Origin: Firmicutes bacterium UBA3936
GTDB taxonomy: Bacteria; Bacillota; Dethiobacteria; Dethiobacterales; Dethiobacteraceae
Length of the DNA: 35,453 bases
Direction of reading: 5' to 3'
NCBI GenBank assembly: GCA_002385745.1
Contig: DGEC01000059.1
Location: 1-35,453 of the forward strand
Both the position numbers and the translations under genes were made by a program. Below, piece by piece: positions 25,258-32,679 of the stretch (within the stretch, counting starts at the first letter, position 1; each line of letters starts with the position of its first letter). Under the pieces are notes generated by a model that searched no databases, was not told the origin of the DNA, and saw only the letters and a list, made by a program, of their open reading frames with translations.

Positions 25258-26615
25258 TCCTTTATTTTTCCCGTCTCCCAGTCAAATTCGCGATAAACCG
25301 ACCGGCCGCGGAGAGTTTTAATTTTTCTGGAGACAGAAGAGGCCGCTTTCAGGCCTCTGTAAGCCGCCTCCACAAGGGGATCGGCCATACTGTAGGAAAA
25401 AGACAGGGTATTGCCGCGGTAGCGCCCCAGTTTTTTCAGTTCAGCTTCCACCTTTGTCCCGGCAAAGGGCAGCACCTTGCTTACCGGGTCAACCTCGGCA
25501 AGATAGGGTTTGCCCGTCACCTGCCTTACTACCCGCAAAAATGCCATATTCTCGGCCAGCTCGGCAAAAGTAGTCCGGTAGTCAAACATAATAAAGCCCA
25601 TGGCCACAAAGATGTCCAAATCCGAAAGAACTTTTAACGCTTCCAGGTTTTGCACAACAGTGGCATCCTTTTGGAAGCGGTCCAAAACCGTCTGGGAACC
25701 GGATTCCACCCCCAAAAACACCTTGCATAAGCCCGCCTTTTTCAAAAGCGCAAAAAGTTCTTTCTCCACGTCATTAACACGGCACTGAATGCTAAAGCGT
25801 GCTTTTATCCCCCGCTTAAGCAGGGCCTCGGCAAACTCAAAGGCCCGTTCCCTGCCCTTGCGGCCGCAGATAAAGTTAGCGTCATTAAAGGCAAAATTCC
25901 TCACGCCGTAATTGCGTTGCAATTCCTCCATTTCCGCAAGTACATTTTCCACACTGCGCATCCGGTATTTTGCCCCGAAGCGGGCAAAAAAAGCGTTAAC
26001 ACTGCAGAAAGTACAGCGGCCATAGCAGCCGCGTGAAGACAAAAGCGAGGCGTAACCCGTCTGCTCCAGCACCTCGGGCAGCAGATCCCGGACCGGAAAG
26101 GGCAGGCTGTCCAGGTCGCCCACACTGGGACGATCGGCAGTTTCCCATATTTCTTCGCCCGTCCGGCCAAAAATCCCGGCCACTTCCCGGGCATTGCCGC
26201 CCGTAAACAAAACTTCTGCCAGTTCAGGCAGCGTTTTTTCCCCTTCCCCTTTGACAATATAATCCACCGCCGGAAAAAGGGACATTATTTCTTCCGCAGC
26301 AAAGGTAGGATAAATGCCGCCAAGGACAAGAGGCACCTCCGTCCGTCCTTTCAGACGCGCAGTAAAGGATAAAATTTCAGCGGCGCTTTCCTGGAAAGTA
26401 ATACTGACGCCAATCAGCCCTACTTTCTTATCGGCTGTCATTTCCAATACTGCAGCCACCGGGTCTCCCGTCAGGGGCAGATTGCATATTTCCGTCCCGA
26501 TGCCGCTGCGCCGCAGGCAGGCAGCCAGGTATCCCAGGCCCAGATGCTCAAAGGGCTCATCCAGTCCCTGCCAGAGAGGGTTGATCAGCAATACTGTTTT
26601 CTCTGCGTTTCCCAT
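25254..26615 (-). CDS. B12-binding-domain radical SAM protein
   Basis: This 453-residue protein has an N-terminal cobalamin-binding-like Rossmann domain (L-L-I-N-P-L-W at the start, V-G-L-I-G-V-S-I-T-F, L-G-G-I-Y-P-T-F, V-K-G-E-G-E-K-T-L-P-E-L). A radical SAM barrel follows, whose cluster motif is S-R-G-C-Y-G-R-C-T-F-C-S near residues 192-203 (Cx3Cx2C). The class methylates or rearranges diverse substrates, and the actual substrate is not evident. It lies about 105 bases after aroA without a clear terminator between, so it may be cotranscribed with the aromatic genes, but a link to that pathway is speculative. The -35 box of the his promoter overlaps its stop. Confidence 0.85.
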   Translation of the reverse strand: MGNAEKTVLLINPLWQGLDEPFEHLGLGYLAACLRRSGIGTEICNLPLTGDPVAAVLEMTADKKVGLIGVSITFQESAAEILSFTARLKGRTEVPLVLGGIYPTFAAEEIMSLFPAVDYIVKGEGEKTLPELAEVLFTGGNAREVAGIFGRTGEEIWETADRPSVGDLDSLPFPVRDLLPEVLEQTGYASLLSSRGCYGRCTFCSVNAFFARFGAKYRMRSVENVLAEMEELQRNYGVRNFAFNDANFICGRKGRERAFEFAEALLKRGIKARFSIQCRVNDVEKELFALLKKAGLCKVFLGVESGSQTVLDRFQKDATVVQNLEALKVLSDLDIFVAMGFIMFDYRTTFAELAENMAFLRVVRQVTGKPYLAEVDPVSKVLPFAGTKVEAELKKLGRYRGNTLSFSYSMADPLVEAAYRGLKAASSVSRKIKTLRGRSVYREFDWETGKIKD

Positions 26616-26720
26616 TTATTCTCTTCTCCCAAACTGTTCGCCATTTTACGGGTAATCCCGTACCGGCGGGTATTTTTATCAACTATTCCACATATTAACG
26701 CCAATCCCTGCCACAACCTT

Positions 26721-28016
26721 TTAACCTGCAGCCCCTTTCTGCAGACCGGCCAGGTCCTGCCAAAAGCCGGGATATGAAATATCCGTACATTCAGACTCAG
26801 TAATCGCTACAGGCCCCTCCGCCCGCAGGGCGGCAACGGCCAGGGACATGGCCATGCGGTGGTCGCCGCGGGCAGAGACAGTTCCTCCCGCTAAGGCCTG
26901 CATTCCCTCTATGATCATCCCGTCCGCCGTCGGAACAATCCTCCCCCCAAGTTTTGCCACTTCCTCCGCCACGGCGGCAATGCGGTCCGTTTCTTTGACA
27001 CGCAGCTCCCGGGCATCTTTGATTACAGTCTTTCCCCGCGCAAAAAGAGCCGCCACAGCCAGCACCGGCAGTTCATCAATGAGGCGGGGGATAAGAGAAC
27101 CGGAAATTTCCGTACCCGCAAGCTCTGAATATCTGACCCGGATATCTGCCACCGGTTCACCGCTTTCCACCCGGACACCGCCGATTTCAAGTTCCGCTCC
27201 CATCTCTTTTAAAACGTCAATTATTCCCGCCCGTGTCGGATTGACCCCGACTTCGCGCACCACTACCTCCGAACCGGGGGTTATGGCGGCAGCCACCAAA
27301 AAGAAAGCTGCCGATGATATGTCGCCCGGGATATTGACTTTCTGTCCTTTGAGGCGCGGCCTCCCTTCAATCGTGACGGTTGTTCCTTCACAGGCTACCT
27401 TTGCTCCGAAAGCGGCAAGCATTCTTTCGGTATGGTCCCTGCTTTTCTCCGGTTCAGAAACAACGGTTTCCCCGGAAGCAAAAAGACCGGCTAAAAGCAA
27501 AGCGGATTTCAACTGGGCGCTGGCCACGGGAGTACGGTGGAAAACGGGCCGCAGCCTGCCGCCAGCAACTGCCAAAGGCAGGAACCTGCCCTGCGCCCGC
27601 CCGGCAATACATGCCCCCATCTGCACAAGCGGTCTTGTCACTCTTCCCATGGGCCGGCGGCGCAGCGACTCGTCGCCGGTGATAACAGAGAAAAACGGCT
27701 GGCCGGCCAGCACGCCCAACAGGAGACGGGCTGTTGTCCCCGAGTTGCCGCAGTCAAGGATACCGGCCGGCTCCCGCAAGCCTTCCAAGCCCACGCCTTT
27801 GACAATTACCCTGTCCTCAGTCGTAACAACCGGCACTCCCAGCTGCCGCAGGCAGTTTACTGTACTCAAACAGTCCCTGCCGGCCAGAAAACCGGAAATC
27901 TCCGTTTCTCCCTCGGCCAAAGCACCCAGTATTACAGCCCGGTGGGAAAGGGATTTGTCACCGGGAACAGTTATCTCTCCCCGGAGCGCCTCTTTACACG
28001 TCAGAGTTACAGTCAT
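26721..28016 (-). CDS. aroA: 3-phosphoshikimate 1-carboxyvinyltransferase (EPSP synthase)
   Basis: This 431-residue enzyme of the shikimate pathway transfers enolpyruvyl from PEP to shikimate 3-phosphate. Motifs are P-G-D-K-S-L-S-H-R near residues 18-26, D-C-G-N-S-G-T-T-A-R-L-L (PEP site) near 85-96, S-A-Q-L-K-S-A-L-L, R-E-L-R-V-K-E-T-D-R and G-D-H-R-M-A-M-S near the C-terminus. It follows tyrA by only three bases. Confidence 0.97.
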   Translation of the reverse strand: MTVTLTCKEALRGEITVPGDKSLSHRAVILGALAEGETEISGFLAGRDCLSTVNCLRQLGVPVVTTEDRVIVKGVGLEGLREPAGILDCGNSGTTARLLLGVLAGQPFFSVITGDESLRRRPMGRVTRPLVQMGACIAGRAQGRFLPLAVAGGRLRPVFHRTPVASAQLKSALLLAGLFASGETVVSEPEKSRDHTERMLAAFGAKVACEGTTVTIEGRPRLKGQKVNIPGDISSAAFFLVAAAITPGSEVVVREVGVNPTRAGIIDVLKEMGAELEIGGVRVESGEPVADIRVRYSELAGTEISGSLIPRLIDELPVLAVAALFARGKTVIKDARELRVKETDRIAAVAEEVAKLGGRIVPTADGMIIEGMQALAGGTVSARGDHRMAMSLAVAALRAEGPVAITESECTDISYPGFWQDLAGLQKGAAG

Positions 28017-28019
28017 TTT

Positions 28020-29120
28020 TCAGTCCTCCTGCCATTCAACACGGTAGCCGGCATCCTGCAGAACACCGGCAGCAAGCCTCCTGTCTCTTTTGCGGGCAAA
28101 GCCAAGCCGCAAAGGGCCGCCCTCTTCTTCCCGCACCCGCAGCAATTCAATTTCAGCAATATTCACACCGCTTTCTCCGACGAGACCGGCAACCTCCCCG
28201 ATAATTCCCGGACGGTCCGCCACATAAACAAATAAATTAAAAATCGGCGGCAGGATTCCTTTTTCCCGGGAAGGCAATTGCAGGCGGTCTTCCCTGGACT
28301 TCTGGAAATATGTTAAAAGCTTTTCTCCTTCTCCTTCGGAGATAAAGATTTTCAAAGCATTAAGTTCAGCCTGCAGCCTTTCCAGCATCAAGAACAGGTG
28401 TTCCCGGTTGGAAAGGCAGATATCCCGCCACATTTCCGGACTGCCCAGGGCAACGCGAGTTGTATCGGCAAAGCCGCTGGCCGCCAAAATCAAGAGCTCA
28501 TCGTTGTCCTCGGGTCTGAAAGCAGCCTGCACTAAAGCCGCCGCCGCCAGGTGCGGCAGGTGAGACACGGCAGCTACCAGGGAATCATGCCTGGCGGGAG
28601 AAAAAATAACGGGCAAAGCCCCCAGCCCCCGGACAAGTTTAATCATTGCTTCCAGGGCTTTTGACCGGCTGCCGCACAGGACATAAACAGCATTCTCAAA
28701 AAGATTGGCATCCAGAGCTTCCACGCCCGCCTTGTCCGAACCGGCCATAGGGTGCCCGCCGACAAAAGAAACATTAAGCGGCAGAACTTCCGCAGCCCGC
28801 CTCGTTATCCTGGTTTTGGTGCTGCAAACATCGGTGACGATGGCTCCGGGAGACAAATGGGGCGCCAATTCCTCGAGCAGCTTCTGCGCCGCCAGTACCG
28901 GGGCCGCCAGCACCACCAGATCGCAGCCATGTACGGCGGCAGCAACCGTCTCCGCCGCCTCCGTTACCGCCCCCAGGACACAAGCCTTGGACAGCACCCC
29001 GTCTTTGGGATCATAACCTACAACATCTCCGGCCAGCCCCCGTTCCAGGAGCGCCTTGCCGAAAGAACCGCCTATCATCCCCACTCCAAGAATAGCCACC
29101 CGTGAAAATAAGGGCTTCAT
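28020..29120 (-). CDS. tyrA: prephenate dehydrogenase with C-terminal ACT domain
   Basis: This 366-residue enzyme converts prephenate to 4-hydroxyphenylpyruvate with NAD(P), the route to tyrosine. A Rossmann motif G-V-G-M-I-G-G-S lies near residues 10-17, F-V-G-G-H-P-M-A-G-S-D-K-A-G near 110-123 is typical of the family, and an ACT domain (F-V-Y-V-A-D-R-P-G-I-I-G onward) ends the protein, probably for tyrosine feedback. ATG 29118-29120 is the start: it overlaps the aroF stop as ATGA and the Rossmann motif follows at once. A longer frame extends to 29225 within aroF. Confidence 0.95.
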   Translation of the reverse strand: MKPLFSRVAILGVGMIGGSFGKALLERGLAGDVVGYDPKDGVLSKACVLGAVTEAAETVAAAVHGCDLVVLAAPVLAAQKLLEELAPHLSPGAIVTDVCSTKTRITRRAAEVLPLNVSFVGGHPMAGSDKAGVEALDANLFENAVYVLCGSRSKALEAMIKLVRGLGALPVIFSPARHDSLVAAVSHLPHLAAAALVQAAFRPEDNDELLILAASGFADTTRVALGSPEMWRDICLSNREHLFLMLERLQAELNALKIFISEGEGEKLLTYFQKSREDRLQLPSREKGILPPIFNLFVYVADRPGIIGEVAGLVGESGVNIAEIELLRVREEEGGPLRLGFARKRDRRLAAGVLQDAGYRVEWQED

Positions 29121-30145
29121 GACATCACCTTCCGGAGCGATCTGCCAAGCACGGCGGCCACATCTTCCAGCTCCCGGCACAACAAAGCAAAGTTCTCCAG
29201 CGTCAGGGACTGGGCACCGTCGCACAAGGCTTTTTCCGGGTAAGGATGCACTTCCACCATTATCCCGTCCGCTCCTGCCGCTATCGCAGCCCGGCTCATG
29301 GCCGGCACCCAGCGCCAGCTGCCCGTGCCGTGACTGGGATCAACGATCACCGGCAGGTGCGTCAGATGCTTAATAATGGGCACTGCGCTTAAATCCAGAG
29401 TGTTGCGGGTATATGTCTCAAAAGTACGGATTCCCCGCTCGCAGAGAATCACCTGCGAGTTCCCTCCTGAAACAATATATTCTGCAGCCATCAGCCATTC
29501 CTCAATGGTGGCGGACATGCCCCGCTTCAGCAGGACGGGTTTATCCAGCTTGCCCAGCTCCCGCAAAAGCTGGAAATTCTGCATGTTGCGCGCCCCTACC
29601 TGCAGGATGTCGGCATACTCGGCCACCAAATCCACCGCATGCCGGTCCAGCACCTCCGTGACAACGGGCAGGCCTGTTTTCTCCCTCATCCTGGCCAGCA
29701 GTTTCAAGCCCTCCTTCTCCAATCCCTGGAAAGAGTAGGGCGATGTCCGCGGCTTGAAGGCCCCGCCCCGCAAAATATGCGCTCCGGCCGCCTTGACACC
29801 GTAAGCCGCTTCCAGCAGTTGCTCCTCGCTCTCAACTGCACACGGCCCGGCCATCAGCACAATCTGCTTCCCACCAATGGCGCAGTCCCCGACAGTAAAG
29901 ACGGAGTCCTCCTCCCGGAACTCCCGGCTTACCAGCTTAAAGGGTTTTGAAATAGGCAGCACCTGCTCCACAAAGGGCAGCGCCTCCAGCCCCATTTCCC
30001 GGACCTTTTTATCATCGCCAATGGCACCGATAATAGTCCGGAACTCGCCTCTTGACAAATGGACACCCAATCCCACCTGTTTTAACCGCTCTGCAACCCG
30101 CTCAATCTGCTCTTCGGTTGCATTTGTCCGCATCACGACAATCAT
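29117..30145 (-). CDS. aroF: 3-deoxy-7-phosphoheptulonate (DAHP) synthase
   Basis: This 342-residue AroA-I-beta type enzyme is the entry point of the aromatic pathway. An N-terminal ferredoxin-like regulatory domain (about 1-70) precedes the barrel. The barrel has M-A-G-P-C-A-V-E-S near 97-105, L-R-G-G-A-F-K-P-R-T-S-P-Y near 127-139, L-K-R-G-M-S and D-P-S-H-G-T-G near 275. AAGGAGG lies 8 bases before the ATG. It is the first gene behind the T-box, so both enzyme feedback (through the N-terminal domain, known for this subtype) and tRNA-Tyr sensing probably act on it. No chorismate mutase domain is fused. Confidence 0.95.
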   Translation of the reverse strand: MIVVMRTNATEEQIERVAERLKQVGLGVHLSRGEFRTIIGAIGDDKKVREMGLEALPFVEQVLPISKPFKLVSREFREEDSVFTVGDCAIGGKQIVLMAGPCAVESEEQLLEAAYGVKAAGAHILRGGAFKPRTSPYSFQGLEKEGLKLLARMREKTGLPVVTEVLDRHAVDLVAEYADILQVGARNMQNFQLLRELGKLDKPVLLKRGMSATIEEWLMAAEYIVSGGNSQVILCERGIRTFETYTRNTLDLSAVPIIKHLTHLPVIVDPSHGTGSWRWVPAMSRAAIAAGADGIMVEVHPYPEKALCDGAQSLTLENFALLCRELEDVAAVLGRSLRKVMS

Positions 30146-30210
30146 CTTCCGTTCCTCCTTGCTACCTTAGTGTTTTCATTTTTCCTACCGTCAAACCGTG
30201 CTTCTCCCGC

Positions 30211-30240
30211 AAAACAAAAACCGCCCCTCTTAAGGGACGG
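30211..30240 (-). terminator. regulated terminator of the aroF T-box
   Basis: On the minus strand, CCGTCCC, loop TTAAGA and GGGGCGG (one G-U pair) are followed by TTTTTGTTTT. It sits directly after the T-box sequence, where the competing antiterminator would form. Confidence 0.85.
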
Positions 30241-30490
30241 AATTCATTCCGCGGTACCACCCAAATTGGCTAACAGCCCACTCTTTTTCGGCACGTTCAC
30301 TAGCGAGTTATGCCTCAATCCTTTTAACGGCGGATTCCCGTCGGAGCCTACTCGCCACCTTTTCAGAGAAACTTTCGGTCCGCCGCTCCAGGGTGTAATT
30401 TCAACATAGCCCGGACACCGGTTCGCAGCCCCCACCGGCTCTCTGCTATCCCAAGCCATGCCTACTGCTTCCCCTTCCTCGCGTTTACAG
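30221..30490 (-). promoter_or_regulatory. T-box leader, tyrosine specifier, upstream of aroF-tyrA-aroA
   Basis: The minus-strand leader contains the hallmark GGGTGGTACCGCGG (30249-30262) next to a terminator. The Stem I features are also present: AGTA (30463-30466), the distal G-C-G-A-A-C-C-G-G stretch, and a GAA-containing specifier strand. There UAC (30395-30397) is followed by ACC and CUGGAGC, the same layout as the GGC-ACC of known glycine T-boxes. UAC is a tyrosine codon, which fits the operon. Uncharged tRNA-Tyr would stabilise the antiterminator and switch expression on. The specifier assignment is by pattern, and the overlapping frame AUU (Ile) is less likely. Confidence 0.92.
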
Positions 30491-30500
30491 TATTAACGTT

Positions 30501-30530
30501 AATTTACCCCAACGGACAAGATTTTGTCAA
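30501..30530 (-). promoter_or_regulatory. putative promoter of the aroF T-box operon
   Basis: On the minus strand, TTGACA (30525-30530) and TAAATT (30501-30506) are separated by 18 bases, just upstream of Stem I. A 12-bp palindrome ATTAACGTTAAT (30492-30503) overlaps the -10 box. Confidence 0.65.
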
Positions 30531-30643
30531 GCATCTGCTGTAATTTTTTTGCAATCCTGCCCACATATCTCCTGCCACATTACGTATAGGATAAGCATCA
30601 CAGGCCAAAACGGGGTTTCACCGGAGCATACTTTTATCACCGG
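30531..30643. other. short intergenic gap, no gene or clear terminator seen
   Basis: This lies between the aroF promoter and the 3' end of the HExxH lipoprotein gene. No stem with a T-run was found for the minus-strand transcript. Confidence 0.4.
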
Positions 30644-31260
30644 TTAATCCTCCCACCAGGAGTTTTCAAGTAAATGTTCCCCTGATACCGCTTCTATGGT
30701 TTCTTCGTCCACACCCATAGCGCGCAGGAAATCCCTTTCGGCTTCAAGCGCCCATTTTTCAAGCAGGTATGTCGTGTAGAAGGCTTTTGTTTCATAGTCC
30801 TTGATGTGCTGGGTTTCGTGAATGAGGGTAAGAGGGATAATCCATTCTACCTTTAAACTTCTACCCGGTTCAGTCCACTCATATTCAAAACACTCTTTGG
30901 AGTAGTAAATTTTTCTTTCCGACGGCTCACTGCAGGAAAAATAATTTTCTGCCTTGACCGCACCGATATAATCAACATATTTACAGATATTATTATACCC
31001 GGCAATATAGTTTTCTTTTATTCCAGCCCAGCAAGAATCTTCTGCTTAAAGGCTTCCGTGCCTTCAATAACACCTGTGAATTCCGGTATTTCTTCCAGGG
31101 TTTCCACGGGTGTTGTTTCTTCTGCCGGTTCTTCAACAGTTTCTTCAGCAACAACTTCAACCTGTTCTATTGGTTCAGCAGGTGTTTCCGGTGACTCAGC
31201 AGCATTCTGTGAACAGCCGACAAGCAGCAGAGCTAATGCCAAAACCCACAGTTTACGCAT
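30644..31260 (-). pseudogene. frameshifted lipoprotein with HExxH motif (putative zinc metallopeptidase-like)
   Basis: The first frame (ATG 31258-31260 to a stop at 31018) encodes a lipoprotein signal M-R-K-L-W-V-L-A-L-A-L-L-L-V-G-C followed by a Glu/Pro/Thr-rich linker. A second frame continues to TAA 30644-30646 with no start codon of its own. It encodes about 115 residues with I-H-E-T-Q-H-I-K-D-Y, an HExxH motif, and downstream acidic residues (L-E-K-W-A-L-E-A-E) suitable as a third zinc ligand. The frames meet at a tandem 5-bp duplication, GCTGG-GCTGG, at 31024-31033. Removing one copy joins them as K-I-L-A-G-I-K-E-N-Y and gives a 203-residue protein. As sequenced it would be truncated to 80 residues. 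The family is not named, and a sequencing error is the main alternative. Confidence 0.72.
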
Positions 31261-31285
31261 TGCACAGAAAAGTCTGTTTTCGACT

Positions 31286-31315
31286 ATTATATCATTATTG
31301 GAAATTTTTTGACAA
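31286..31315 (-). promoter_or_regulatory. putative promoter of the lipoprotein gene
   Basis: On the minus strand, TTGTCA (31310-31315) and TATAAT (31286-31291) are separated by 18 bases. The start of transcription would fall about 20 bases before ATG 31260, which excludes the longer upstream frame. No ribosome site is seen in the short leader, which instead contains a small ACAGA/TCTGT stem. Confidence 0.65.
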
Positions 31316-31336
31316 TCATTGGAAATACAGGGCATT

Positions 31337-31378
31337 AAAAAGCGGTTCCGCTGTTTTTATGCAGCAGAACCGCTTTTT
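31337..31378. terminator. bidirectional terminator after lysC
   Basis: AAAAAGCGGTTCCGCTG (31337-31353) pairs with CAGCAGAACCGCTTTTT (31362-31378) with one mismatch, and T-runs lie on both strands. It ends the lysA-asd-lysC transcript. Confidence 0.9.
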
Positions 31379-31405
31379 ATAAGAATCAATTAATAATTGC
31401 GCGTT

Positions 31406-32668
31406 TCAGGCAAAAACCCGTTCGTCATCACTGGGGGGAGCTGCCAGGTGGAAATGGTCGTGCAGTGTGCAGATGGCCTCCGGAAGGTCTTTTTCCGGTA
31501 TTAGAAGGGAAATAGTAATATTGGAGTCGCCGGTCTGCAGGATGCGAATTTTCTTTTCTGTCAGCGCCTTGATCACCCTGGCCATGACGCCGGGGATGTT
31601 GCGCATGCCAAGGCCGACTACGGAAACCTTGGCGCAGTTGGAGATTATTGAATACTGCAGGTTGAGTTCTTCCAGTATTTCCTTGGCAGCGGGCACTTTT
31701 TCCTCCGTGATGGTAAAATTCTTCCGTTCAGGGAAAATCGAAATCAGGTCGATGGAAATATGGGCGGCTGCCAGCCGGTCAAACATTTCCAGTTCGCGGT
31801 CGGCATCCTCCGGCGGCATGATTACACTGACCTGGGCAAGGCCAGGTGTATGGGCAATTCCTGTGATAACTCTCAGATCCTGGCCGCCAAAGCGATGGGT
31901 GTCCTTGCCTGTGCCTAACTCATTGCTGATAATGGTGCCGGCTCCGCTTTCACTCAAATGCTTCACAACAACTTCCACATTATGCTGCATGGCAATTTCC
32001 ACCGCCCGCGGATGGATAACCTTGGCCCCTTCATAGGCCAACTGGCAGACTTCGTTATAAGTAAGGTGATCAATTATGCGGGCATTGGCTACAAAACGCG
32101 GGTCGGCCGTCATAATGCCGTTCACATCGGTATATATTTCAACCCGCTCGGCTCCCAGGCCGGCACCGAGAATAACCGCTGTGGTATCACTGCCGCCGCG
32201 GCCAAGGGTGTTTATTTCCCCCTCAGGGGTTACACCCTGAAAACCGGCTACCACCGCCACTTCATCATTGCGCAGATGGGCCAGCAGCCGTTCGGGGTGA
32301 AAATCAACTACCTGGGCGTTGCCGTAATTGCCGTCGGTAATCAGACCGGCCTGGGCGCCTGTTAGAGACAGGGAAGCAATCCCGTTGGCGCAAAGGGTGG
32401 CCGACATAACCACAGCGGAAATTATTTCTCCACAGGCCATAATCATGTCCATTTCGCGCAATGAAATATCGGGCCGGCCGCCGGCGGCAATCATTAAATC
32501 TTTCAGAGTGTCTGTGGCATAGGGATCTCCTGCACGTCCCATGGCGGAGACCACTACCAACGGCCTATAACCTTTTTCTCGTGCTTCGCGTACTCTTTTA
32601 ATAACTTCGTCTCGTGTTTGGGAATTGGCTACCGATGTTCCTCCGAATTTCTGCACTATAATCTTCAC
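31406..32668 (-). CDS. lysC: aspartate kinase
   Basis: This 420-residue aspartokinase phosphorylates aspartate as the first step toward lysine, threonine and methionine. The kinase domain shows I-V-Q-K-F-G-G-T-S-V-A at the start, then V-V-S-A-M-G-R, G-R-G-G-S-D-T-T-A-V and E-I-Y-T-D-V-N-G-I-M-T-A-D-P-R. Two C-terminal ACT domains follow (the second around V-S-V-V-G-L-G-M-R-N-I-P-G-V). GTG 32666-32668 is chosen: AGGGG lies 8 bases upstream and M-K-I-I-V-Q-K-F-G-G-T is the common family start. A GTG three codons earlier overlaps that ribosome site. It is the last gene of the lysine-riboswitch unit, so lysine control at both RNA and enzyme level is likely. Confidence 0.95.
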   Translation of the reverse strand: MKIIVQKFGGTSVANSQTRDEVIKRVREAREKGYRPLVVVSAMGRAGDPYATDTLKDLMIAAGGRPDISLREMDMIMACGEIISAVVMSATLCANGIASLSLTGAQAGLITDGNYGNAQVVDFHPERLLAHLRNDEVAVVAGFQGVTPEGEINTLGRGGSDTTAVILGAGLGAERVEIYTDVNGIMTADPRFVANARIIDHLTYNEVCQLAYEGAKVIHPRAVEIAMQHNVEVVVKHLSESGAGTIISNELGTGKDTHRFGGQDLRVITGIAHTPGLAQVSVIMPPEDADRELEMFDRLAAAHISIDLISIFPERKNFTITEEKVPAAKEILEELNLQYSIISNCAKVSVVGLGMRNIPGVMARVIKALTEKKIRILQTGDSNITISLLIPEKDLPEAICTLHDHFHLAAPPSDDERVFA

Positions 32669-32679
32669 TGCTTTCACCC

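Noticed and set aside
26640..26680. small TACGGG-ATTA-CCCGTA stem before the radical SAM gene
   Set aside because: Six pairs and no T-run. It is too weak for a terminator and no regulatory family is recognised.
26848..28047. 399-codon open frame on the plus strand
   Set aside because: It is antisense to aroA, whose motifs are all intact. The translation is Ser/Pro/Arg-rich as expected from the complement of a G+C-rich gene, and no ribosome site is seen.
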